The translations under genes and the position numbers were made by a program. DNA of 64,000 nucleotides from CAYFLR01 sp964343805 (GTDB lineage: Bacteria > Bdellovibrionota_B > Oligoflexia > CAYFLR01), in contig CAYFLR010000007.1 in assembly GCA_964343805.1 (NCBI GenBank), forward strand, positions 62,001 to 126,000, in the 5' to 3' direction. Shown here one piece after another: positions 18,347 to 27,410 of this stretch. How positions within the stretch are numbered: position 1 is the first letter of the stretch; each line of letters begins with the position of its first letter. The notes below the pieces were generated by a model. That model searched no databases and had not been told where the DNA came from. It saw nothing but the letters and a program-made list of their open reading frames with translations.

Positions 18347-19904
18347 GTGCGAATTTTTAAAAATGGTCATTTTATTTCCTTAGATGAAAGTGATCACGTC
18401 TATTCAGTATTGGGAGTGGACCAGGGTCGCATTGCCTATCTAGGAGATGAAGTTCCTCCCCAGTATAACCAAGAAGACACCACCGATCTCAAAGGGGGGT
18501 CTGTTATCCCCGCTTTTGGTGACACTCATATTCACTTTTCTTCTCCTTGCAGGTCTTGATACCCGAGGTGCTCATGGTTTTTCTGAGCTGTCTAACTTAG
18601 TGCAAGACTTTGCTAAAAGTCATCCCGATGAGAAAAGGATTATTGGTTTTGGTACCTCCTCTCATACACTGAAAGAGCAACGATTACCTACTGCTGCTGA
18701 ACTCGATAAAATGACAGAGCGCCCCTTACTTATAGTAAAGTATGATGGTCATGCGGCCATTGCTAATACAGCTTTTATAAATAGCTTACCTTCCAGGCTT
18801 TTAAAAGATGGCTTTGATTGTTCTAAGGGTCATTTTTATCATAACTCTTTTTACAATATGATCGACCATGTAACCAAGACCATCTCTCTCCCTAAGGTCT
18901 TACAAAATATGGTGGAGGGAATGAATTATTTAGCGGGTCGTGGGATTGGTTTTGTGCATGCCTGTGAAGGAGTGGGCTTTCCCTTTGATTTGGATGTGGA
19001 TTTATTACGATGGATCGCTGATGAATTTATTGGTGAGTATCTAGTATATATGCAAACCATGGATGTAAAAAAGGTCCTTAAACGTAAAATGCCGCGCATT
19101 GGAGGTTGCTTTTCCACCGCTTTAGATGGCTGTTTTGGTTCTCTGGATGCCGCGCTGACTTCCCCTTATCAAAACCAAAGTGAGAATTCGGGAATCTTGT
19201 TTCACCCTTCACCTAAAGTCAATCATTTCGTAGAGGAGGCCCATCGGCAGAGCTTGCAGGTGGCTCTTCATGCCATTGGTGATGCGGCGGTGGATCAAGC
19301 TCTGCATGCCTATAGCTCGGCCATTAAGAAACATGATCGACCCGATCATCGTCATATTTTGATCCATGCTTGCCTATTAAATGAGAGGCATATAAGCGAG
19401 ATTGCAAAGCATCAAGTTGCCATAGCTACTCAAACTCCATTTTTAAACTGGGAACTGGAACCCGATCATTATTTGAATGAGATTTTAGGCAAGAGAGCAG
19501 ATCAACTCATTCCTCTTAAAAGCATTATTGAGGCGGGGATCCTGCTCGGGAATGGATCTGATGCTCCTTGCACTCTTCCAGATCCCATACAAGGAATCCA
19601 TATGAGCTGTAACCATCCGGTGGCTGGACAGAGGGTGGATATTCTTACTGCTCTTCGAATGCACACCATATGGAATGCTAAACTCTCCTTTTTAGAGGAT
19701 GAGTTAGGGAGCCTCGAAATAGGTAAGCGCGCAGATTTTGTCGTTTTAGAACAAAACCCCTTGACTCAACCTACAGATCAGCTTAATCAATTATCTATTA
19801 AAGAGTGCTATTACAAAGGAGAGCTTTTTAAACCACTCGCTAAGAATGCACTCCGCATGTTGGGCACATCTTTGATTAAACGATTTATTCCCTTTTTGAA
19901 CTAG
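18347..19904 (+). pseudogene. Amidohydrolase of the YtcJ / Amidohydro_3 type, frameshifted
   Basis: A metal-dependent hydrolase of the amidohydrolase superfamily. From the GTG at 18347 the first frame gives IFKNGHFISLDESDH and the metal-binding GDTHIHF, then stops at 18559. The rest is read one frame away: LLLAGLDTRGAHGFSEL, the conserved YDGHAAIANTAF, HAIGDAAVDQALHAY, HRHILIHA and GNGSDAPCTLPDP. The switch must lie in the pyrimidine tract at about 18536-18550, just behind the HxH motif, equal to one extra or two missing bases. A product started inside the second frame would lack HxH and be inactive. It may be a true pseudogene or a sequence error. It follows the interrupted kinase by 12 nt. 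Confidence 0.85.
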
Positions 19905-19991
19905 AAAAAAGTGTTTTTTTATTCTAAAATCAGAATTGGTCGATAATCGTCTATTTGTTGCCAAAATTCTACAATTGGAGAAAGAGAGAGT

Positions 19992-21554
19992 ATGAGATTT
20001 CCTCGTAAATCCGGACTATTAGTTCATTTAACCGCCTTGCCCTCCCTTTTCGGTGTAGGGGATATGGGTCCCAATGCCTATCACTTTATAGATATGCTGG
20101 AAGAGAATGAGCAGTCTATGTGGCAAATATTACCGATAGGGGTGGCGGATGATAAGGGATGCCCTTATTCTAGCCTTTCTGCCTTTGGTGGATATGAGCT
20201 CTTAGTGAGTCCTGAGCTCCTATGCGATGTTGGACTTTTAACCCTCGATGATTATAAAGATCGGCCTCAATTTAATGAACAGTACACTGATTTTAAACTG
20301 GTGAGTGAATACAAACGAGAATTATTTCTTGAGGCATTTAAACAGTTTAATAGTCAAAATGACCCGGCTTTAAAGAAGCGTTATAGAAAATTTATTAATG
20401 ATGAGAAAGATTGGGTTCATGACCTTGCCCTTTTTCAAACCCTTTCACATCATTATGGGATGAACTGGGCTTATTGGCCAATTCCTTTTAAGTCTAGAGA
20501 TCTAAAAGAACTGGCAACCTTCGCTAAGAGATTTGACAGTGAAGTGAAGTACTACAAGTTTATGCAGTTTATCTTTTTCGAGCAGTGGATGGCTTTAAAA
20601 GATTATGCGGGGAGCAAGGGGATCCAGCTGGTGGGTGATATACCTATTTTTGTTTCACACCACAGCATGGATGTGTGGAAACATCCTGAGTGGTTTAAGA
20701 TAGATAAGAATGGCCATTATGATGTGGAAGTGGGAGCTGCCCCCGATGTTTTCAGTGCCATCGGTCAAAAATGGGCCAACCCCAATTATGATTGGCATGA
20801 GATGGAACGAGAGGGCTTTTCATGGTGGATCAGCCGCTTTCGTTTCATGCTTAAATATTTTGATATAATTCGCCTGGATCATTTTCGCGGGTTTCATGCG
20901 GTCTGGGAGGTGAGATCCTCTGACCCTGATGCCACTGGTGGCTGGTGGGCTTACTCTTCTGGGTATCAACTATTTAAAAAACTCGAAGCTGAATTTGGTG
21001 ATCTTCCGTTGATTGTAGAAGATTTGGGCACTATAACCCATGAAGTGGATCATTTAAGAGATTGTTTTGATCTACCGGGAATGAAAGTATTGCAAATGGC
21101 CTTTGCTTCCGGTGATGAAGATGTGAACCTCCCTCATAATATCCCTGAGAATTGCGCTATTTATACCGCCACGCATGATAATGACACATCTCGTGGTTAC
21201 TTCTGGAAATTAGATAACTCATTAGAGAAGCAGTTTGTTCATAATTATTTGCAAACAGGAACTCTTCACTGGGTGAATTGGGATTTAATCAGGATGGCTC
21301 TCTATTCACGGGCTAATACGGCCATCACTCCCATTCAAGATATTATGGGGCTCGGATCAGAAGCTCGTTTTAATACACCTGGAACGACCTATGGGAACTG
21401 GTCCTGGCGTTTTTCTTGGGATGATTTAAAAAGTGATGATCTCAACCTATTCAAACACATTACCAAGGATTCAGGACGCTCTTCTTTGGAAGATGATTCT
21501 GTGAGTGATACTCAGCTATCTCTCCGTTTTCAGCCTTTGGAAAATCGGACATAA
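19992..21554 (+). CDS. malQ: 4-alpha-glucanotransferase (amylomaltase)
   Basis: A GH77 enzyme that moves alpha-1,4-glucan segments between maltodextrins. The family signatures are complete: SGLLVHLTALPSLFGVGDMG at the start, CPYSSLSAFGGYELLVSP, the nucleophile region IIRLDHFRGFHAVWEV, the acid/base region LPLIVEDLGTITHEV, and YTATHDNDTSRGYFWKL. Length (520 residues) is normal for bacterial MalQ. The start is backed by the purine-rich GGAGAAAGAGAGAG in front of the ATG. No other maltodextrin genes lie beside it, so it may serve storage-glycan turnover. Confidence 0.96.
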   Translation: MRFPRKSGLLVHLTALPSLFGVGDMGPNAYHFIDMLEENEQSMWQILPIGVADDKGCPYSSLSAFGGYELLVSPELLCDVGLLTLDDYKDRPQFNEQYTDFKLVSEYKRELFLEAFKQFNSQNDPALKKRYRKFINDEKDWVHDLALFQTLSHHYGMNWAYWPIPFKSRDLKELATFAKRFDSEVKYYKFMQFIFFEQWMALKDYAGSKGIQLVGDIPIFVSHHSMDVWKHPEWFKIDKNGHYDVEVGAAPDVFSAIGQKWANPNYDWHEMEREGFSWWISRFRFMLKYFDIIRLDHFRGFHAVWEVRSSDPDATGGWWAYSSGYQLFKKLEAEFGDLPLIVEDLGTITHEVDHLRDCFDLPGMKVLQMAFASGDEDVNLPHNIPENCAIYTATHDNDTSRGYFWKLDNSLEKQFVHNYLQTGTLHWVNWDLIRMALYSRANTAITPIQDIMGLGSEARFNTPGTTYGNWSWRFSWDDLKSDDLNLFKHITKDSGRSSLEDDSVSDTQLSLRFQPLENRT

Positions 21555-21677
21555 TAATTTGTTTCCCATGAGCAAATACCCTCAGACCTCAGACTGCTGA
21601 CTTGGCAGACTCCTCTTTTGCCTGTAAAATATAAATACCAATTCCTAATTAATTATTAACTTGCTAAAGGGGGTCCT

Positions 21678-23426
21678 GTGTTGAAGTATTTCTTTGGCTT
21701 ATCACTCATCTTATTACTTTTGAGTTCCTTCTCTTGTTTAAAGCGAAAAAGTTCACCTGTTTCATCCACTACCAATTTCCAAGTGGATGAAAATCTGGTG
21801 GGAACCATGAACAAATTTTACCACTTCTTAGAACAAACTCCTTGGTATGAAAATAATTGTAAGGCATTGGAAGAGGTGAATCGCAGTGTCTACCGAATTT
21901 TACCCACTTACTTTGGTGGAACCGATGCTATGGCCAAGCAGGTGATCGATCAATTCTTTAAAGCTCGAATCAAAATACATTCTCTTTTCCGTGAGCTGAT
22001 AAAGAACAAAACTTTTACCTCCAAAGATCATTTGCAAAAGTGCTCAAATATAGTTCGAATCACCATGAGAAATCTCCGGACTCATGAAGACTACTATGGC
22101 ATTTGGCATCTTAGAAAGGAAATTGAAAAGGTCTCACCTGCCAAGCTTAAAAGGCAATGGCCCTATTTAATGGTAAATGAAAAGCTTGATAAGGGCGGCT
22201 CCATTTTCAATCAACTGCAGACGGGGGACTTTTTACTCAGTCGAGTAAATATTTTCACTACCGCTGTGATCAGTCGAATTGGTGCTATCGACAATCAATT
22301 TAGTCATCTTTCAATTGTTTATAAAGGGGATGGGTCTCTCCCTGGAACAGAAAATGGAAAACTCTATGTGGTGGAGTCTGTGCTGCAAGAAGGTCTCCGA
22401 GTGGTCACTTTGGAAAAATACCTAAGGGAAGCCAAAAGTCGAATTGCCATTTTCAGATATAGAAATGTAGATGATAATTTAGCAACCCCCTCGGCTAAAA
22501 TTGCTGCTGATGCCGCCCGTTACTTAGCTAAAAGAGCCCTTACTGAAAAAGTTTGTTATAACTTCAGTATGAATATGCAAGACAGTGAATGTTATTTTTG
22601 TTCTCAGGCGGTGGCTGAGGGTATCAGATACTCTTGCAATCAGGGGGGAAATAGTTGTGATCAATTTGGCGATTACGATCACTCAGAACTTTTCAACTTT
22701 CCACTGGTTTATTCCCAATTAAAAACCGATAAAAATCCACTCATTCGAATGCTTTCTATCAAAGCCAAAGAGACCTTTGCACCCTCTGATGTAGAGATTG
22801 ATCCTCGCATGGAATTATTAGCAGAGTGGAGAAACTTTAAGTTAGTCCGTGATGTAAGGCTCTATGACATGGTCATGACTAAGATTTTTCAGTGGATGGA
22901 AAGCGGACACTACTCGTTCCGTGGATCTGGAGCTGTTTTAATGGCCTCCAAATGGGGAGATCAAATCATCAAAAACCTAGATCAAATTCCCGACGATATG
23001 CCAGGTGGCTTTTTAACCGGAGTGGCCTTGCTCTTCTTTTTAATTGAACACACCGGACCGGGAGAGAATTTTGCCGATCTGGTTATAGAACAAAATGATA
23101 TAAATAGACTTAAAAAAATGGCCACTGATTTGGGTTTACCCAATGTGAGTATATTGGAAAAAGATTTTGAAAAAATCTTGAGAAGAATTCTGCGACATAC
23201 GGGATTTATTACTCATATGCGTCGTTTAGAAAAAGCCTATCGGGATACCACCGGTAACACTCTTACAGAATATCAAATCGACTTAGCCATGGAATATTTA
23301 AGAACCAAAGACTGTCAAAGTGATCGAAATCAGCTGACAGTGCGTTTTCACGATATTCTGAATGTGCCTAAGGGACAAACTGCCGGCTGCAATCCAGAGC
23401 CTTTTCCATGGGATCAAACTTGGTAA
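21678..23426 (+). CDS. Lipoprotein with YiiX/YebB-like permuted NlpC/P60 (papain-like) domain
   Basis: The N-terminus is a lipoprotein signal ending FSC near residue 20. Residues about 170-330 resemble the YiiX family of permuted papain-like hydrolases: LQTGDFLLSR, then the His in NQFSHLSIVYKGDG, a valine-rich VVESVLQEGLRVVTLEKYL, and the Cys in SECYFCSQAVAEGI. These enzymes act on amide or acyl bonds, but the substrate here is unknown. The flanking helical regions before and after are not recognised. Start codon is GTG at 21678 with AAAGGGGG just upstream. The stop lies 17 nt before the next exported-protein gene, so the two form an operon. Confidence 0.8.
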   Translation: MLKYFFGLSLILLLLSSFSCLKRKSSPVSSTTNFQVDENLVGTMNKFYHFLEQTPWYENNCKALEEVNRSVYRILPTYFGGTDAMAKQVIDQFFKARIKIHSLFRELIKNKTFTSKDHLQKCSNIVRITMRNLRTHEDYYGIWHLRKEIEKVSPAKLKRQWPYLMVNEKLDKGGSIFNQLQTGDFLLSRVNIFTTAVISRIGAIDNQFSHLSIVYKGDGSLPGTENGKLYVVESVLQEGLRVVTLEKYLREAKSRIAIFRYRNVDDNLATPSAKIAADAARYLAKRALTEKVCYNFSMNMQDSECYFCSQAVAEGIRYSCNQGGNSCDQFGDYDHSELFNFPLVYSQLKTDKNPLIRMLSIKAKETFAPSDVEIDPRMELLAEWRNFKLVRDVRLYDMVMTKIFQWMESGHYSFRGSGAVLMASKWGDQIIKNLDQIPDDMPGGFLTGVALLFFLIEHTGPGENFADLVIEQNDINRLKKMATDLGLPNVSILEKDFEKILRRILRHTGFITHMRRLEKAYRDTTGNTLTEYQIDLAMEYLRTKDCQSDRNQLTVRFHDILNVPKGQTAGCNPEPFPWDQTW

Positions 23427-23443
23427 ATAAGGAGACAAAACCT

Positions 23444-24670
23444 ATGAAAAGATTTTTAAAATACTACCTAATTATGTTTCTATTATTTTTCAGCCTGCTG
23501 CCCAATATACATGCCATTTCCTTTGGTGTTGCGGTTCCTGATTATCCCTACACCTTGATGTTGGTGATGAGATCGGAAGAGGGCCCTTTAACCCCGGCAC
23601 AAAAAAGTTACCTGATGCAATATGAGAAGGTGGTCCGTTCTTCTATGCAACAAATTGTAGCTTCCGTGGGCAAGTTTTTTGTGACCGGTGGCAACCTGCC
23701 AGAGCTTACCAATAATACATTAGGAAAAGTTAAGCTGGATTTAGAAAACCTGCTGGCCAGTGAATCGGGAAGACGCCCTACTGGGAAATTCTTGCTTACT
23801 TTTTATTTTCTACCTTGGCAAAAAGCCGCTCAAAAAAGTGTGACCCGCAAAAGTTTAGAGGAGTTTTGGCCCGGTATTCCAAATCAAGGTATGACGTTTG
23901 CTGAGGTTGAGTTTGAGCGAAAAAGGCACACTTACGATTTTTATTACCTGCTCAAAGAAGGTGTCAATAAAGTGCTAGCCAAGGGCTATCAGGCACCGAA
24001 GGATTACTTCTTTGTAGGTACGGTCTTTAATCTCATTATTGACAATCGGGATGTATCTTTTGAACTCCAAACCTATGGTGGTTTTAAAATTAAAGAGCAA
24101 CCTTTTATAAAAGCCAATCCGCAAGTGGACTTTACTCACATGAGGACTGCTGTCCCCCGTGGAGATATGGGACCCACTGTCCTTATGACCATGAAGCAAA
24201 GGTTGAATCAACCTATTAATCCTAAAATGAAAGTACTGTTTGGACGTTTTGGAGGATTTAGTGGGGGCCATCGCCATAGTATTGGCAACATGATTATTTA
24301 TGAATCTCTTCAAGGATATGGTGAATTGGAGTGTGATGTGAGAAGCGAATGGGTCCCCCAGCTCATTGGTAAACTCGGGGCGAATGCGGTCAATACACCG
24401 GTGATAAAGCGAATCATCAAAGGAATGGATATCACCTTTAAGATTTTTGATTTTGATTTTGATCTGCAAAAACTAGAAGTGACTCGTATGAATATTCCCG
24501 TTCGGGTGAGTATCAAAAAGTGTCTTGAGGCAGCACAGGTGAATAGAAGTTTTGCTTTGGAGGCGAATAATACCATTAAAAGTAAAATCTCCAACTTCTT
24601 TGAACAAGATGATTTAACTGATGAGCTGCTGATGCACATCACTAATAAAAAGCACTATACTTTAAAATGA
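23444..24670 (+). CDS. Exported protein of unknown function
   Basis: A signal peptide is plain: KRFLKYYL, a hydrophobic core, and likely cleavage after NIHA near residue 24. The mature protein is about 385 residues, mixed alpha/beta with many beta-like stretches, and shows no motif that I recognise. The start at 23444 is chosen because AAGGAG lies 9 nt before it; a longer reading from 23408 would place the signal peptide internally. It follows the YiiX-like lipoprotein gene in the same operon, so the two may work together in the periplasm (inference). Its end overlaps the convergent mutY gene by 16 bp. Confidence 0.7.
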   Translation: MKRFLKYYLIMFLLFFSLLPNIHAISFGVAVPDYPYTLMLVMRSEEGPLTPAQKSYLMQYEKVVRSSMQQIVASVGKFFVTGGNLPELTNNTLGKVKLDLENLLASESGRRPTGKFLLTFYFLPWQKAAQKSVTRKSLEEFWPGIPNQGMTFAEVEFERKRHTYDFYYLLKEGVNKVLAKGYQAPKDYFFVGTVFNLIIDNRDVSFELQTYGGFKIKEQPFIKANPQVDFTHMRTAVPRGDMGPTVLMTMKQRLNQPINPKMKVLFGRFGGFSGGHRHSIGNMIIYESLQGYGELECDVRSEWVPQLIGKLGANAVNTPVIKRIIKGMDITFKIFDFDFDLQKLEVTRMNIPVRVSIKKCLEAAQVNRSFALEANNTIKSKISNFFEQDDLTDELLMHITNKKHYTLK

Positions 24671-25641
24671 TCTAAGGTTTTTTTAATGAGAGAAGAGGGG
24701 TTTTGCTTGTTAAGCTCCTCTTTGCTCATATAGGTATACCCTTTCTTTGGTGTCTCCTCAAAACATTTTACCAAAACATAGATTATGTATTTAGTTATAT
24801 GATGAGTAAATAGGTAGGCACTTGGAGTCGAATTTATCTCTTCGATCTCCCCTGGTAAAAACCATCTGTTTTTCAAAAAAGGTGCGGGGTGTTTTTTAGT
24901 TACCGCCCACTTATTATCCTGTTTTATTAAATGGGCCGTCCATTTTATCATGACTTTTTTGGCAGGAGTCTTTTTAAGGGGTAGTTTTTCCTGCAGGCTG
25001 TTTTCCTTGGACTTGCAATCCTTTTGCCAAGGGCATTCTTCACATTTTGGATTTTGAGGGGTGCAGATTTTTGCTCCCAGTTCCATCATGGCCTGATTCA
25101 TATCAGCTGGCGAAACCTGCTTGACCATTTGATCAGCCATCTGTTGCAGCTGTTTTTTAGGTCCCATTTTCCAGTGTTCCCATGCCAGACCCCACCGGCG
25201 GCAGAGGATACGAATCACATTTCCGTCTAACACTCCCACTTCTTCATTGAAGGCTATACTAGCTACCGATCTTGCTGTATATGGCCCAAGCCCCGGGTAA
25301 TCGAGTAATTTTTCATAGGTGGTAGGAACTCCCTCTTTCACAAATTGCTTGGCTGCTCTGTGTAAATTGCGAGCGCGCGAGTAATACCCTAGGCCAGACC
25401 AATACTGATTCACCTCTTCAATCGAGGCTTCGGCGAGTTCTAAGAGCCCAGGAAAACGATCTAAGAATTTATTGAAATAGGGAATCACCGCTTGCACAGT
25501 GGTTTGCTGTAACATAATTTCAGAAATCCAGACCGGGTAAAAATCGGTATTTTTTCGCCAAGGAAGGTTACGCTTTTCTTTTAGGTACCAGTTTAAAAGA
25601 GGGTTTTGATCTTGGACAGTGGGTTTTGGAATGGGGGACAC
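24655..25641 (-). CDS. mutY: A/G-specific adenine DNA glycosylase
   Basis: MutY removes adenine mispaired with 8-oxoguanine. Seen: the catalytic Glu in ISEIMLQQTTV (near residue 41), the helix-hairpin-helix LLDYPGLGPYTARSVASIAF, the Asp in VGVLDGNVIRIL, and the four-Cys iron-sulfur loop with spacing C-x6-C-x2-C-x5-C (CTPQNPKCEECPWQKDC). The C-terminal region from about residue 230 fits the NUDIX-like 8-oxoG recognition domain, including the WFLPGE motif. Start codon is GTG with AAAGGA 6 nt upstream. Full length for the family. Confidence 0.96.
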   Translation of the reverse strand: MSPIPKPTVQDQNPLLNWYLKEKRNLPWRKNTDFYPVWISEIMLQQTTVQAVIPYFNKFLDRFPGLLELAEASIEEVNQYWSGLGYYSRARNLHRAAKQFVKEGVPTTYEKLLDYPGLGPYTARSVASIAFNEEVGVLDGNVIRILCRRWGLAWEHWKMGPKKQLQQMADQMVKQVSPADMNQAMMELGAKICTPQNPKCEECPWQKDCKSKENSLQEKLPLKKTPAKKVMIKWTAHLIKQDNKWAVTKKHPAPFLKNRWFLPGEIEEINSTPSAYLFTHHITKYIIYVLVKCFEETPKKGYTYMSKEELNKQNPSSLIKKTLDHFKV

Positions 25642-25707
25642 AATGATTCCTTTTCGGGTTATCTGATGAAAAGGAATCTAGTATAGCTAAGTTTTATTTG
25701 CAAGAGA

Positions 25708-26625
25708 TTAGATGGAGAAGAGAGTTATCTCTTTTCCTTTTATCATGATTACTTTGCTTTTTTCTACTTCGGGACGGGAGCTGTGGTTGAGGAAAAGTAA
25801 GAGTTCAGCTTCTGTATCCTTGGAGAGGTGCTCTGCTAACTGGGATTTGTAATCGGTGAGTGCAGCAATGGCCGCAAGGTCATCTTCCCCTTGCTTTAAT
25901 AGTTTAAGATAAGATAAGCTGAGCTCCAACTTCCCTAACCAAGTGCTTTTCAGTTGCTCTCTAGTAAGAGGAATTATCTTTCCATACCAGATCAATTCAT
26001 TTTCTTTGAATTGTTTCATAACTGGAGGAGTTATCGCCTGTGAGAAGAGATAGCGCTGACTGGTGATACAGCTGAGTTTAGTGTTTAGTTTATGAGCATT
26101 CTCCAGGCAGATCTTGCGTAGTCTTTGGATCTCTTCAGTCTCATCTTGTACTAAGTAGAGTGGAGTGGGCTGGGCCAGTGGCGCTTCAAAAGTGAGTTCC
26201 ACGCTGTATTCTTTTTCCCCTTCATAACCCTCTTCTCCATAGGAATAACCATGATAAACAGTGTAACCCACATCTATGATCAGCTTATTGTTTTTAAGAG
26301 TCATTGCACCAGAGATGTAGGTTACAGAAGAGCAGTCATAGTCATCGCAAACATCTTCTATATACTCAGAGAAATACCAATCACCATCATCTAAGGTGAG
26401 ACCAGCCGTATAACCCATATAATCGGCGTCATAGCCAAGAGAAACCTCCATTTGGCCGCGCTCATTGTATTTTATCTCTCCATATTTAATGAATGCCTCT
26501 TTTAAATCTTCTTCGTTCCCTTGGTAGGTATAGGTTCCCATGAGTTGCTCTGGGGTTAGAGTATTCGCTACAGCGCTGAAGCTGATAAAAAGAGTTGTAA
26601 TTATTAATATTATGGACTTAAGCAT
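25708..26625 (-). CDS. Exported protein of unknown function
   Basis: A standard signal peptide (hydrophobic residues 4-18, likely cleavage after AVA near residue 20) leads a 285-residue secreted protein. Residues about 28-145 are beta-rich and acidic, with many Tyr and Asp (YDADYMGYTAGLTLDDGDWY) and two Cys in CDDYDC, possibly a small beta-barrel or lipocalin-like domain; the second half is helical. No family is recognised. CAGGAGA lies 6 nt before the ATG. It is read in the same direction as mutY, 66 bp upstream of it. Confidence 0.7.
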   Translation of the reverse strand: MLKSIILIITTLFISFSAVANTLTPEQLMGTYTYQGNEEDLKEAFIKYGEIKYNERGQMEVSLGYDADYMGYTAGLTLDDGDWYFSEYIEDVCDDYDCSSVTYISGAMTLKNNKLIIDVGYTVYHGYSYGEEGYEGEKEYSVELTFEAPLAQPTPLYLVQDETEEIQRLRKICLENAHKLNTKLSCITSQRYLFSQAITPPVMKQFKENELIWYGKIIPLTREQLKSTWLGKLELSLSYLKLLKQGEDDLAAIAALTDYKSQLAEHLSKDTEAELLLFLNHSSRPEVEKSKVIMIKGKEITLFSI

Positions 26626-26749
26626 GATTGTCTCCTGAATATGTTCCCTTTCGGTTAGAAAAGAAAATACCAGGATGGGTTGGAAAGTCCAATGTATAGA
26701 TTGGCTATTGTGGATCTAAAAATTAGATAAATGGAGCTTGTTGAATTTC

Positions 26750-27145
26750 TTAAGATAGAACTTGGTTTTCAGCACTGGTGATGGCCTTTTCTATTTCTGA
26801 GATGAGATCTTGCCAATCGAGAGGCTTAAAGATGACTTTTTGCACATTGAGCTCCTCTATTTCTTTGGAGGCGGCGTGCATATGCCCTGTCATGAGAATT
26901 ACAGGAATTTCAGGGCAAATAGAATTGATCTTGCGAGTCAGCTCAATCCCATCCATCGAGGGCATTTTGATATCAGAAAGAATCACATTGACCGATTCAC
27001 CGGATTCCAAAAAATCTAAAGCGGAATGCCCGGAGGTAAATGTGGTGGTTTTGTAGCCATCAATGGCAAGAATTTCTGCAAATACCCGTAAAATGCCTTT
27101 TTCATCGTCTATGATTAAGACATGGGGCTGTTCAATTTTGTTCAT
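26750..27145 (-). CDS. Single-domain response regulator
   Basis: A complete receiver domain without output: HVLIIDDEKGILRVF with the acidic pocket, acceptor Asp in VNVILSDIKMPSMDG, Thr in VILMTGHMH, and the conserved Lys in KVIFKPLDW. Stand-alone receivers act as phosphate shuttles or bind protein targets. It is the first gene of a minus-strand group, 124 bp upstream of the exported-protein gene, and has no kinase directly beside it; the kinases elsewhere in the window are possible partners. No strong ribosome-binding site is seen. Confidence 0.9.
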   Translation of the reverse strand: MNKIEQPHVLIIDDEKGILRVFAEILAIDGYKTTTFTSGHSALDFLESGESVNVILSDIKMPSMDGIELTRKINSICPEIPVILMTGHMHAASKEIEELNVQKVIFKPLDWQDLISEIEKAITSAENQVLS

Positions 27146-27410
27146 TTAGTTTGCTTGCCCTATAAAAAATTCGGTTTAAACAATATTATAATTATATCAC
27201 AGGTTTGTAGTAGTCCAAATGAAGTAATTGTAAACATGTCTTAATATTTTGAAATTCTCATCTCCTCATTTCCCCACGCAGGGTTTAAACTGGGGAGATT
27301 TAACCATAATAAAGTAAAAGATAATAAGTTGTTATGGCGATTATTAAAGGGAGGTTTGAAAACCACCGAGCAGATAGTAGAACCCATTACTATAATAAGG
27401 AGAGGTCTAT

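Noticed and set aside
21555..21677. CTGC/GCAG hairpin after malQ as a terminator
   Set aside because: The stem is only 4-5 bp with a 7-nt loop and the T run is not directly next to it.
23975..24469. 164-codon minus-strand frame inside the exported-protein gene
   Set aside because: It is antisense to a gene with a signal peptide and ribosome-binding site, and its translation matches no family pattern.
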